Part shown: positions 15,408 to 23,500 of the stretch, piece by piece
Position numbering within the stretch: the stretch's first letter is position 1
Layout of the letters: every line of letters starts with the position of its first letter
DNA from: Paracoccus zeaxanthinifaciens ATCC 21588
GTDB lineage: Bacteria > Pseudomonadota > Alphaproteobacteria > Rhodobacterales > Rhodobacteraceae
Length of the DNA: 62,630 nucleotides
NCBI RefSeq assembly: GCF_000420145.1
Contig: NZ_ATUJ01000018.1
Location: forward strand, 1 to 62,630
Direction of reading: 5' to 3'
Notes under the pieces: generated by a model
The model's database searches: none
What the model saw: only the letters and a program-made list of their open reading frames with translations
What the model was told of the DNA's origin: nothing
Made by a program: the position numbers and the translations under genes

Positions 15408-15883
15408 GCCGCATCATCAGGATCGAGATCGACGACAGCGCCATCCCGCCTGCCACCCCCGAGATGGAGCAGGAGCGCCGCGTCGCCATCTTCGACCTGA
15501 TCGAGGATAACAGCTTTGCCGTGCCTGCCCGCGAGGGGGGCACGGAACCCGAAGGGCCCTTCGTGCTGGAGCTGTGCATCCGCGACGGGCGGCTGGTCTT
15601 CGACCTTCAGGACGAGGCCGCCGCGAAGGTGGCAGAGTTCCACCTGTCGCTCGGGCCGTTCCGGCAGGTGGTCAAGGACTACTTCCAGATCTGCCAGAGC
15701 TATTTCGATGCGGTGAAGCGGCTGCCCCCCGCCCAGATCGAGGCGATCGACATGGCACGGCGCGGCATCCACAACGAAGGCGCGCGCACCCTGCAGGAAC
15801 GGCTGGAGGGCAAGGCGCGGCTGGATATCGACACGGCCCGCCGCCTGTTCACCCTGATCTGCGCCCTGATACCGCAGGGCTGA
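15404..15883 (+). CDS. UPF0262 family protein
   Basis: The 159-residue protein (MSRIIRIEIDDSAIPPATPE...) has the UPF0262 core: QERRVAIFDLIEDNSF, LGPFRQVVKDYFQICQSYF, IEAIDMARRGIHNEGA. It is translationally coupled to hisD and followed after 4 bp by a phosphatase-like gene. The family occurs almost only in Alphaproteobacteria, typically right here after hisD. No biochemical function is established. The conserved MARRGIHNEGA surface suggests a specific partner. Confidence 0.9.
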   Translation: MSRIIRIEIDDSAIPPATPEMEQERRVAIFDLIEDNSFAVPAREGGTEPEGPFVLELCIRDGRLVFDLQDEAAAKVAEFHLSLGPFRQVVKDYFQICQSYFDAVKRLPPAQIEAIDMARRGIHNEGARTLQERLEGKARLDIDTARRLFTLICALIPQG

Positions 15884-15887
15884 AGGG

Positions 15888-16346
15888 ATGGCGCAGGGCA
15901 AGATCCCCTCATCGGTCCTGTTCTGCTGCGATCACAATGCCATTCGCTCGCCCATGGCCGAGGGGATGATGAAGCAGTTCTACGGCAGGCTGGCCTATGT
16001 CCAGTCGGCCGGCGTGAAAAGCGACATGGAGGTGGACGGCTTCGCCATCGCCGTCTGCGACGAGATCGGCGTGCCCCTGGCCAACCACCGCGCCCGCAGC
16101 TTTGACGAGATGCGCGACTGGGGGGACGACCTGTCGCAGTTCGACCTGATCGTCGCCCTGTCGCCCGCCAGTCAGCGCATGGCGCTGGAGATGACGCGCC
16201 ACGCGCATCTGGATGTCGAATACTGGCCCGTCATGGACCCTGCCGGACTGGCCGAGGGTCGAGAGGCCAAGCTGGACGCCTATCGCCAGACGCGCGACCA
16301 GATCCGGTCGCGCATGCTGGAACGTTTCGGCGAACCCGACCGTTAG
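15888..16346 (+). CDS. Low-molecular-weight phosphotyrosine phosphatase-like protein
   Basis: This 152-residue protein starts MAQGKIPSSVLFCCDHNAIR. The CDHNAIRS segment is the C-X5-R-S P-loop of LMW phosphatases and arsenate reductases. The typical general-acid Asp loop is represented by YWPVMDPAGLA. The P-loop residues (DHNAI) differ from the usual GNICR, so substrate preference may be unusual. Start ATG 15888 follows AAGGG. It is the last gene of the hisD unit; its stop overlaps that of the convergent DUF1127 gene by 3 bases. Confidence 0.88.
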   Translation: MAQGKIPSSVLFCCDHNAIRSPMAEGMMKQFYGRLAYVQSAGVKSDMEVDGFAIAVCDEIGVPLANHRARSFDEMRDWGDDLSQFDLIVALSPASQRMALEMTRHAHLDVEYWPVMDPAGLAEGREAKLDAYRQTRDQIRSRMLERFGEPDR

Positions 16347-16570
16347 CGGCGCCAGTTCGCGGGCACGTCCCATGCGGGGCGGGCGATCTCCTGCTCGACA
16401 TCCATGCGGGTCAGGCCGATATCGGCCAGCTGCTTGTCGGTCAGCCGGTCCAGCGCGATGCGGCTGCGACGGACGTCGAAGATGGTCATGATACGCTCCA
16501 GCCAGTTGGGCCGCGGCAGGATGCCGTGACCGGTGACGACGCGGAGCATTGCGGCGGACTTGACGGACAT
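16343..16570 (-). CDS. DUF1127 (YjiS-like) small protein
   Basis: The 75-residue protein ends with the DUF1127 signature: a basic helix then RSRIALDRLTDKQLADIGLTRMDVEQEIARPAWDV. Family members are small Arg-rich proteins, some of which bind RNA or affect phosphate, motility or stress responses in Alphaproteobacteria. The gene is divergent from a LysR gene; the 146-bp gap contains two direct copies of ATGATGAAATG, so the regulator may control it. Confidence 0.85.
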   Translation of the reverse strand: MSVKSAAMLRVVTGHGILPRPNWLERIMTIFDVRRSRIALDRLTDKQLADIGLTRMDVEQEIARPAWDVPANWRR

Positions 16571-16582
16571 GGTTCAACCTCG

Positions 16583-16615
16583 ATGATGAAATGTATCAAT
16601 GCGCATGATGAAATG
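16583..16615. repeat. Tandem ATGATGAAATG repeats in divergent promoter
   Basis: ATGATGAAATG occurs at 16583-16593 and again at 16605-16615, 22 bp apart (two helical turns), between the DUF1127 and LysR genes. Spacing and position suit a dimeric regulator site, but no regulator is proven. Confidence 0.5.
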
Positions 16616-16716
16616 GCGTTCCTTCATCTTGCAGGTTGATATGTAGGCCAGCTGAAGTCATATTTGAAACGAATGGTTTTGATGCGATCCATCAACCGAC
16701 GTAAAGGATGTGAACG

Positions 16717-17580
16717 ATGCGCAACATGGATATCGCGACGCTGCGGTCGCTGCAGGCAGTGGCCGAATATGGCGCCGTCACCCGCGCGGCAGAGGCGCTG
16801 AACATGACGCAGAGCGCGCTCTCGATGCAGATGAAGCGGCTGGAGGAGGTGTTCGGACGGCCCATGCTGCAGAAGGCGGGCAGGGGGGTGATGCTGACCG
16901 ATTTCGCGCAGGATCTGCTGGGCGAAAGCCGCAAGATGGTCGCGCTGAACGACGCGATCCTGTCGCGCTTTACCGGCGCGCGTCCCAAGGCCAGGCTGCG
17001 CGTGGGGCTGACCAGCGACTGGCTGTTCACCAAGGTCGCGCAGACCGTACGCGCCTTTCGCGCCGATTACCCGCAGGTCGAGCTGAACATCGAGGGCGCC
17101 CGCAGCAAGGACCTTCGCGCACAGATGCGGCGGGGCGAACACGACATCATCCTGACGACCGAATTCGACGCGCCGCCCGGTGCGCATCACCTGGCCAAGG
17201 TGGATCTGGCATGGTTCGGGGCGGCAGGCGGGCAGGCGTGGCGCGAAAGGCCGCTGCCGCTGTCCAATTCGCCGCATTGTGCCTATCACCCCGTCGCGCT
17301 GGACGCGCTGGAACGGGCGGGCATCGAGTGGCAGCAGGTGGTGGCCGATGGCGGCAGCGAGACCTGGTTGGTCCTTGCCGCCGCCGATCTGGGCCTGACG
17401 ATCCTGCCGCGCGGTCTGCACCAGCCGGGGCTGGAGCCGGTCGAGCATGGCGGCGCGTTGCCGCCGCTGCCCCCGACATGGCTGAACGTCTATGTCGCCG
17501 ATGGCCCCGCACGCGACGTGGCCACCGATTTCGCGGGCTATCTTCGCCGCGTCGTCTGCGAGGTTGCCGCAGCCGCGTAA
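16717..17580 (+). CDS. LysR-family transcriptional regulator
   Basis: The 287-residue protein has an N-terminal winged helix-turn-helix (MDIATLRSLQAVAEYGAVTRAA split here; then EALNMTQSALSMQMKRLEEVFGRPML). An effector-binding domain follows from about residue 95 (ARLRVGLTSDWLFTKVAQTV). GTSDWLF and GGSETWLVLAAADLGLTILP are typical of the LysR substrate lobe. It likely controls the divergent DUF1127 gene or distant targets. ATG 16717 is used (MRNMDIATL); an inner ATG four codons on is also possible. Its stop lies 4 bp from the convergent edd stop. Confidence 0.92.
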   Translation: MRNMDIATLRSLQAVAEYGAVTRAAEALNMTQSALSMQMKRLEEVFGRPMLQKAGRGVMLTDFAQDLLGESRKMVALNDAILSRFTGARPKARLRVGLTSDWLFTKVAQTVRAFRADYPQVELNIEGARSKDLRAQMRRGEHDIILTTEFDAPPGAHHLAKVDLAWFGAAGGQAWRERPLPLSNSPHCAYHPVALDALERAGIEWQQVVADGGSETWLVLAAADLGLTILPRGLHQPGLEPVEHGGALPPLPPTWLNVYVADGPARDVATDFAGYLRRVVCEVAAAA

Positions 17581-17584
17581 GCGG

Positions 17585-19387
17585 TCAGACCACGACCCCC
17601 GCGCCGTCGGTCGCATCGCCCGCGACCGCGCGGAAGGCCGCGAACATCTCGCGGCCAAGACCCTGCTGGCTGTTCGACAGATCGGCCTGAACCGGGGTGC
17701 GGCTGTCGAAATCGGGGGCAAGACACTCGATCTGGCCGGTCTCGGCATCCAGCCGGATCACGTCGCCATCCTGCACGCGGGCAAGCGGCCCGCCCGTCGC
17801 GGCCTCGGGCGAGACGTGGATCGCGGCGGGCACCTTGCCCGATGCGCCCGACATGCGCCCGTCGGTCAGCAGCGCGACCTTCAGCCCGCGATCCTGCAGC
17901 ACCGCCAGCACCGGGGTCAGCGAATGCAGTTCCGGCATCCCGTTGGCGCGCGGACCCTGGAAGCGAACGACGACGATCGTGTCCTCGGTGAATTCGCCGG
18001 CGCGGAAGGCGGTCTTGACCTCTTCCTGGTCGGCAAAGACGCGGGCCTTGGCCTCGATCACGCGACGCTCGGGTGCGACGGCGCTGACCTTGATGACACC
18101 GCGACCCAGATTGCCCGACAGCTGCTTCAGCCCACCCGTCTTGGCGAAGGGGTCGGTCGCGGGACGAAGGATCTTGTCGTTCAGGCTGTCCTTGGCGCCA
18201 GCCTCCCACCGGACGCGGCCATCCGCGACCTTGGGTTCGGCGGTGTATCCGTCCAGCCCCGTGCCGTTGATCGTCTTGACGTCGGGATGCAGCAGGCCGT
18301 TCTCCAGCAGCTGCCCGATCATGTAGCCGAGACCCCCGGCGGCGTGGAAATGGTTCACGTCCGCCAGACCGTTGGGATAGACCCGCGCCATCAGCGGCAC
18401 GTTTTCCGAGATGTCGTGGAAATCCTCGATGTCGAGGATCACGCCCGCCGCGCGCGCCATCGCGGGCAAATGCAGCACCAGGTTGGTCGAGCCGCCCGTC
18501 GCCATCAGGCCGACCATGCCGTTCACGAAGGCGCGTTCGTCCAGGACCTGGCCCGCGGGCATGTATTCGTTGCCCAGATTGGTGATCGCCGCCGCGCGTT
18601 CGACCGCAGCCGTGGTCAGCGCCTCGCGCAGGGGGGTGTTCGGGTTGACGAAGCTGGAGCCGGGCAGGTGCAGGCCCATGAACTCCATCAGCATCTGGTT
18701 GGTGTTCGCGGTGCCGTAGAAGGTGCAGGTCCCCGCCGAATGATAGGACGCCATCTCGGCCGCCATCAGCGCGTCGCGCCCGACCTCTCCGGCCGCGAAT
18801 TGCTGGCGGACCTTCGATTTCTCGTCGTTGGGCAGCCCCGAGGGCATGGGACCGGCGGGCACGAAGACCGCCGGGATGTGCCCGAAGGTCGCCGCCGCGA
18901 TGATCAGCCCCGGCACGATCTTGTCGCAGACGCCCAGATACATCGCCGAATCGAAGCAGTCATGCGACAGCCCGACGCCCGCCGCCAGCGCGATCACGTC
19001 GCGGGAAAACAGCGACAGCTCCATCCCCGGTCGTCCCTGGGTCACGCCGTCACACATAGCAGGCACGCCGCCCGCGACCTGCACCGTGGCGCCTGCCGCA
19101 TGACCCGCGCGGCGGATGATGTCGGGGAAACGCTCGTAGGGCTGATGCGCCGACAGCATGTCGTTATAGGCGGTGACGATCCCGATATTGGGCTTGCGCG
19201 TCGTCGCCATGTCGTCCTTGTCGGCCATCGCGGCATAGGCGTGGGCCTGGTTGCCGCAGGACAGGTGCGCCCGCGCGGGTCCGTCCTGGGCCGCCTTCTC
19301 GATTTTCTGCAGATATGCCGCGCGCGAGGCGAGAGAGCGTTCGCGGATCCGGTCGGTGACGCGTTCGATGCTGGCGTGAAGTGTCAT
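17585..19387 (-). CDS. edd: 6-phosphogluconate dehydratase (Entner-Doudoroff)
   Basis: The 600-residue enzyme belongs to the IlvD/Edd family. Fe-S ligands are in [27 protein letters not shown] and [14 protein letters not shown]; the C-terminal barrel contains [24 protein letters not shown]. It converts 6-phosphogluconate to KDPG in the cytoplasm. ATG 19387, after AGGGAAGCC, is preferred to an upstream in-frame ATG at 19417. No eda (KDPG aldolase) follows; that gene must be elsewhere. A LacI-type palindrome lies 36 bp upstream of the start. zwf-pgl-pgi, supplying its substrate, are 2 kb away on the other strand. Confidence 0.97.
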   Translation of the reverse strand: MTLHASIERVTDRIRERSLASRAAYLQKIEKAAQDGPARAHLSCGNQAHAYAAMADKDDMATTRKPNIGIVTAYNDMLSAHQPYERFPDIIRRAGHAAGATVQVAGGVPAMCDGVTQGRPGMELSLFSRDVIALAAGVGLSHDCFDSAMYLGVCDKIVPGLIIAAATFGHIPAVFVPAGPMPSGLPNDEKSKVRQQFAAGEVGRDALMAAEMASYHSAGTCTFYGTANTNQMLMEFMGLHLPGSSFVNPNTPLREALTTAAVERAAAITNLGNEYMPAGQVLDERAFVNGMVGLMATGGSTNLVLHLPAMARAAGVILDIEDFHDISENVPLMARVYPNGLADVNHFHAAGGLGYMIGQLLENGLLHPDVKTINGTGLDGYTAEPKVADGRVRWEAGAKDSLNDKILRPATDPFAKTGGLKQLSGNLGRGVIKVSAVAPERRVIEAKARVFADQEEVKTAFRAGEFTEDTIVVVRFQGPRANGMPELHSLTPVLAVLQDRGLKVALLTDGRMSGASGKVPAAIHVSPEAATGGPLARVQDGDVIRLDAETGQIECLAPDFDSRTPVQADLSNSQQGLGREMFAAFRAVAGDATDGAGVVV

Positions 19388-19422
19388 GTGGCTTCCCTCT
19401 GGCTTCGGGCGGAGCATACGTA

Positions 19423-19434
19423 GTTAGCGTTAAC
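19423..19434. promoter_or_regulatory. LacI-type operator candidate upstream of edd
   Basis: GTTAGCGTTAAC is a near-perfect palindrome centred on CG/GC, in a T/A-rich patch (AGTTAGCGTTAACAA) 36 bp upstream of the edd start codon. LacI-family operators usually have this TTA-nCGn-TAA shape. A LacI-family regulator, CceR, is known to control Entner-Doudoroff genes in Rhodobacter sphaeroides, which makes it the leading candidate; the match to its exact consensus is not verified here. Confidence 0.6.
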
Positions 19435-19570
19435 AATTCAACCGCCCGACAACAGCGAAACGCAGCTCGCCCGCCCTGCGGTTGCGAAAATTTGCGCAGG
19501 GATCGCAGGCATCGCCGCTTGTGCGGGGGCGGGCGTCATGCCAGATCGGTCCGCGAAAGGAACCCCTGCC

Positions 19571-20764
19571 ATGTCCGACCTGCCCGTCATCCGCCTGCGT
19601 CCGAAATCCAAGCCCCAGGCGATCCGCCACGGATTCCCCTGGGTCTTCGCGGATGAGACCGTCCTCGACCGCCGCACCAAGTCCATCGAACCCGGCGGCT
19701 TCGCCATCCTCGAGGATGCCGAGCGCAAGCCGCTGGCGTTGGTCACGGTGAACACCAATTCCAAGATCGTCGCGCGGGTCATGGATGCCGACCCCGAGGC
19801 GCGCGTCAACGCGGCATGGCTGGAACGCCGCATCGCACGCGCGCTGGCCATGCGGCAGCGGTTCTACGACCAGCCCTTCTATCGCCTGGTCCATGCCGAG
19901 GCCGACGGCCTGCCGGGGCTGGTGATCGACCGTTTCGGCGACGCGGCGGTGATGCAGCCGAACGCGGCCTGGGCCGATGCGATGGCCGACCGCATCGCCG
20001 ATGCGCTGGTCGAGATCGCGGGCGTCAGCACGGTCGTCCTGAACGGGCAGGGCCGCGCACGCGGGCTGGAGGGTCTGCCCGAGCGGATGGAGGTCATCCG
20101 CGGCACCGCGCCTGCGGCTCCGATCCCGGTCGCGATGAACGGCGCGACCTATCTTGCGGACCTGATGGGCGGGCAGAAGACCGGCCTGTTCTTCGACCAG
20201 CGCCCCAACCACGCCTTTGCCCAGTCGCTTGTCGACAAGGGCGAGGTGCTGGACATGTTCAGCCATGTCGGCGGCTTCGGCCTTGCCATGCTGGCGGCGG
20301 GGGCGGAACGCGCGACCTGCGTCGATGCAAGCGCCCCCGCGCTGGAGCTTGCGGTGGGCGGTGCGCGCGCCATGGGCGCCGAGGACCGGCTGGAGACCCT
20401 GCGCGGCGACGCCTTTGCCATGCTGGAACAGCTGGCCGCTGACAATCGCCGCTTCGACGTGGTGATCTGCGATCCGCCCGCCTTCGCCCCCGCTAAGCCC
20501 GCGCTCGAGGCCGGGCTGCGTGCATATGAACGCGTCGCGCGGCTGGCGGCGCAGTTGGTCAAGCCCGGCGGCTATCTGGGGCTGTGCAGCTGCAGCCACG
20601 CGGCCGACATGACCAGCTTCCGCAATGTCAGCGCGCGCGGCATCGGGCGCGGCGGTCGCCGGGGGCAGCTGCTGCACAGCGGCCAGGCCGGTCCCGACCA
20701 TCCGACGCTGCCGCAGCTGGCCGAGACCGGATACCTCAAGTCGCTGTTCTTCCGGTTGGACTGA
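19571..20764 (+). CDS. RlmI-like class I SAM-dependent rRNA methyltransferase
   Basis: The 397-residue protein has an N-terminal PUA domain (about 1-75, VIRLRPKSKPQAIRHGFPWV), an EEHEAD-like middle (YRLVHAEADGLPGLVIDRFGD), and a Rossmann methyltransferase domain with VLDMFSHVGGFGLAMLAAG (SAM motif I). The catalytic DPPAFAP and LCSCSHAADM motifs carry the Cys used by RNA m5C enzymes. RlmI methylates 23S rRNA C1962; this homologue may do the same. ATG 19571 follows GAAAGG. Its stop overlaps the PIN gene by TGATG. Confidence 0.92.
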   Translation: MSDLPVIRLRPKSKPQAIRHGFPWVFADETVLDRRTKSIEPGGFAILEDAERKPLALVTVNTNSKIVARVMDADPEARVNAAWLERRIARALAMRQRFYDQPFYRLVHAEADGLPGLVIDRFGDAAVMQPNAAWADAMADRIADALVEIAGVSTVVLNGQGRARGLEGLPERMEVIRGTAPAAPIPVAMNGATYLADLMGGQKTGLFFDQRPNHAFAQSLVDKGEVLDMFSHVGGFGLAMLAAGAERATCVDASAPALELAVGGARAMGAEDRLETLRGDAFAMLEQLAADNRRFDVVICDPPAFAPAKPALEAGLRAYERVARLAAQLVKPGGYLGLCSCSHAADMTSFRNVSARGIGRGGRRGQLLHSGQAGPDHPTLPQLAETGYLKSLFFRLD

Positions 20765-21303
20765 TGCGCGCATTGCTGGATGCGAACGTCCTGTTCCCCA
20801 CCATCCTGCGAGAGATCCTGACCGATCTTGCCGCAGAGGGGCTCTATGTCCCCATGTGGTCGGATCGCATCCTTGGCGAATGGTCCCGCGCGGCGCTTCG
20901 CGTGGGGCCGGTCGCCGCCCAGATCGCCGGGGCCGAGATCGCGCTGCTGCGCGAACGCTTCCCCGATGCCGTCCAGCCCGATAACGGCGACCGGGCGATC
21001 GACCTGGACCTTCCCGACCCCGCCGACCGCCACGTGGTCGAGGCCGCGCTGGCAGGGCGGGCTGACCTGATCGTCACCGCGAACCTGCGTGATTTCCCGC
21101 GCCCGCTGATGTCGCGGCTGGGACTGCGGGCGATCCATCCCGACGCTTTCCTGCTGGACATCCACGCGCTTGACGCGGACGCCCTGCACCGCGCGGTCGC
21201 CAACGCCCGCGCCCGTGCCGAAGCTGCCGGCGGCGCGATGAGTTCTGCGGAATTGTTGAAACGCTGCCGCCTGCCGCGGCTCGCCAAGCTGATGAAGGTG
21301 TAA
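20764..21303 (+). CDS. PIN-domain putative ribonuclease
   Basis: This 179-residue protein opens MRALLDANVLFPTILREIL, with the first PIN Asp (LDAN). It has further acidic residues in ILGEWSRA, DLPDPADRHVVEAAL (DxxD-type) and IVTANLRDFP, the usual order of PIN metal ligands. A helical C-terminal extension ends CRLPRLAKLMKV. PIN domains cut single-stranded RNA with Mg2+. No antitoxin-like gene is present; instead it is translationally coupled to an rRNA methyltransferase. This suggests a role in RNA processing rather than a toxin-antitoxin pair, though that is inference. Confidence 0.88.
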   Translation: MRALLDANVLFPTILREILTDLAAEGLYVPMWSDRILGEWSRAALRVGPVAAQIAGAEIALLRERFPDAVQPDNGDRAIDLDLPDPADRHVVEAALAGRADLIVTANLRDFPRPLMSRLGLRAIHPDAFLLDIHALDADALHRAVANARARAEAAGGAMSSAELLKRCRLPRLAKLMKV

Positions 21304-21313
21304 TTCGCGTTGC

Positions 21314-21327
21314 TGTTACCGCTCACA
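21314..21327. promoter_or_regulatory. LacI-type operator candidate upstream of zwf
   Basis: TGTTACCGCTCACA resembles the edd site (AGTTAGCGTTAACA) and an idealised TGTTAGCGCTAACA palindrome at 12 of 14 positions. It lies about 37 bp upstream of the zwf ATG. Two similar sites before functionally linked genes suggest one regulator of sugar catabolism. Confidence 0.5.
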
Positions 21328-21363
21328 CACGATATTGCGGATGTCAAACACAAGGAGGACAGC

Positions 21364-22812
21364 ATGGTCTCGCGCGTCATTCCGGTCGATGATTTCGACC
21401 TCGTGATCTTCGGCGCCACGGGCGATCTTTCGCATCGAAAGATCCTGCCGGGGCTTTTCCGCCGCTTTGTCGCGGGCCAGATCCCGCCCAAGGCGCAGAT
21501 CATCGGCGCCGCCCGCACCGATCAGAGCGACGACGACTTCCGGGCCGAAGCCAAGGCCGCCGTCTGCGAATTCGCGGGCGTCAAGGCGGATGACGCCACG
21601 CTGGCCGAATTCCTGGGCATGCTGGGTTACGTGCCCATCGACGCCAAGGGCGAGGGCGGCTGGAAGGAGCTGAAGTCGCGCATGCGCGATGGCGCGGTCC
21701 ACGCCTTCTACTTCTCGGTCGCGCCGTCGCTGTTCGGCGACATCGCGGAACGGCTGGCGGGCCACGGCATCGCCGATGACGACAGCCGCATCGTGGTGGA
21801 AAAGCCTTTCGGCCGCGATCTGGAAACCGCCCGCGCGCTGAACGCCACGCTGGCGCGGCATTTCACCGAACAGCAGATCTACCGGATCGACCATTACCTG
21901 GGCAAGGAAACCGTCCAGAACCTGATGGCCGTCCGCTTCGCCAACGTCCTGTTCGAACCGCTGTGGAACGCGCAGTTCATCGACCACGTGCAGATCACCG
22001 TGGCCGAGACGGTGGGCGTGACCGGGCGCGGCGCCTATTACGACAAGTCCGGCGCGATCCGCGACATGGTCCAGAACCACATGATGCAGCTTCTGTGCCT
22101 GATCGCGATGGAGCCGCCCTATCACTTCGATCCCGACGCCGTGCGCGACGAGAAGCTGAAGGTCATCCGCGCGCTGGAACCGGTCGAACCCCACGAGATC
22201 GTGCGCGGCCAGTACCAGGCCGATGGCGATGCCCCCAGCTATCTCGAGGATGCCGAGGATCCCGCCAGCCGCACCGAGAGCTATGTCGCGATGAAGGTCC
22301 GCATCTCGAACTGGCGCTGGCAGGGAACGCCCTTCTACCTGCGCACGGGCAAGAAGCTGCGCGCCCGCACCTCCGAGATCGCGATCACCTTCAAGGAGCC
22401 GCCGCACTCGATCTTCGACGACAGCGGCCACCCCAAGGCCAACGAGCTGGTCATCCGCCTGCAGCCCAACGAGGGCATGAACATGCGCGTGATGATCAAG
22501 GAACCCGGACCGGGTGGCATGCGTCTGGTGCAGGTGCCGCTGGACATGTCCTTCGCGGATGCGCTTGGCCCCGAAGGGCGGGACATGCCCGATGCCTATG
22601 AACGGCTGATCATGGACGTGATCCGCGGCAACCAGACATTGTTCATGCGCGGCGACGAGGTCGAGGCGGCATGGGCGTGGACCGACCCGATCATCCAGGC
22701 CTGGGAGGACAGCAAGCGCGCCCCGGAGCCTTACGATCCCGGTTCCTCGGGCCCGGACGAGGCCCTGCGCCTGATGCACCGCGACAACCGCCGCTGGAGG
22801 GAGATCCGCTGA
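21364..22812 (+). CDS. zwf: Glucose-6-phosphate dehydrogenase
   Basis: The 482-residue enzyme has the NADP-binding GATGDLS (17-23), EKPFG (146-150) with the conserved Lys, and the active-site RIDHYLGKE (174-182) with the catalytic His. It oxidises glucose-6-phosphate to 6-phosphogluconolactone. ATG 21364 is placed after AAGGAGG; an in-frame ATG at 21310 has no such site. It is the first gene of zwf-pgl-pgi, and its stop overlaps pgl by TGATG. Confidence 0.98.
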   Translation: MVSRVIPVDDFDLVIFGATGDLSHRKILPGLFRRFVAGQIPPKAQIIGAARTDQSDDDFRAEAKAAVCEFAGVKADDATLAEFLGMLGYVPIDAKGEGGWKELKSRMRDGAVHAFYFSVAPSLFGDIAERLAGHGIADDDSRIVVEKPFGRDLETARALNATLARHFTEQQIYRIDHYLGKETVQNLMAVRFANVLFEPLWNAQFIDHVQITVAETVGVTGRGAYYDKSGAIRDMVQNHMMQLLCLIAMEPPYHFDPDAVRDEKLKVIRALEPVEPHEIVRGQYQADGDAPSYLEDAEDPASRTESYVAMKVRISNWRWQGTPFYLRTGKKLRARTSEIAITFKEPPHSIFDDSGHPKANELVIRLQPNEGMNMRVMIKEPGPGGMRLVQVPLDMSFADALGPEGRDMPDAYERLIMDVIRGNQTLFMRGDEVEAAWAWTDPIIQAWEDSKRAPEPYDPGSSGPDEALRLMHRDNRRWREIR

Positions 22813-23489
22813 TGGCGATGGAGTTCAAGGAATACCCCGACCGCGAGATGCTGGCCCTGTCGCTTGCCGACAGGATCGCCTCTCAGCTGGCGCAGCACCT
22901 GCGCGGCAATGACGGCGCGACGCTCTGCGTGCCGGGCGGCACCTCGCCCGCGCCGGTATTCGAGACGCTGTCGGGTACGGAACTGGACTGGCCCCGCGTC
23001 ACCGTCCTTCTGGGCGACGAGCGTTGGGTGGACGGCACGCACAAGCGGTCGAACACGCGCCTGCTGCACCGTCACCTGCTCAAGGACAAGGCCGAGGGTG
23101 CGCGCTATATCGACCTGTTCACCGGCGACGAGACGCCCGACCAGGCGACCGGTGCGCTGGCCGAACGCATCGCGCCCGCGCTGCCGCTGACCGTGCTGCT
23201 GCTGGGGATGGGCAACGACATGCACACCGCCAGCCTGTTCCCCGGCGCCGATCACCTGAAGGCCGCGATGGCCGCCGACGCGCCCATGCTGATGCCAATT
23301 CGCGCCGATGGCGCCGAGGAACCGCGCATCACGCTGACGCGTCCGGTGCTGGCCGACGCGCTGAACACCCACGTGCTGATCATGGGCCCCGAAAAGCGCG
23401 AGGCGCTGGAGCGCGCGATGAAGCTCGACCCGATCGAGGCCCCGATCCGCGCCTTCCTCGACACCGCCACCGTCCACTGGGCCGAATAA
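22812..23489 (+). CDS. pgl: 6-phosphogluconolactonase
   Basis: The 225-residue protein is of the DevB/Pgl type: [35 protein letters not shown] and [17 protein letters not shown] are the canonical motifs (the last usually GxGxDGHxAS; here Asp-Met-His replaces Asp-Gly-His). It hydrolyses 6-phosphogluconolactone before Edd or the pentose phosphate route. It is translationally coupled to zwf and followed by pgi after 11 bp. Confidence 0.97.
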   Translation: MAMEFKEYPDREMLALSLADRIASQLAQHLRGNDGATLCVPGGTSPAPVFETLSGTELDWPRVTVLLGDERWVDGTHKRSNTRLLHRHLLKDKAEGARYIDLFTGDETPDQATGALAERIAPALPLTVLLLGMGNDMHTASLFPGADHLKAAMAADAPMLMPIRADGAEEPRITLTRPVLADALNTHVLIMGPEKREALERAMKLDPIEAPIRAFLDTATVHWAE

Positions 23490-23500
23490 GGAACGCCGCG

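Noticed and set aside
20764..21303. Type II toxin-antitoxin module
   Set aside because: Only the PIN gene is present; the upstream partner is a 397-residue methyltransferase, not an antitoxin.
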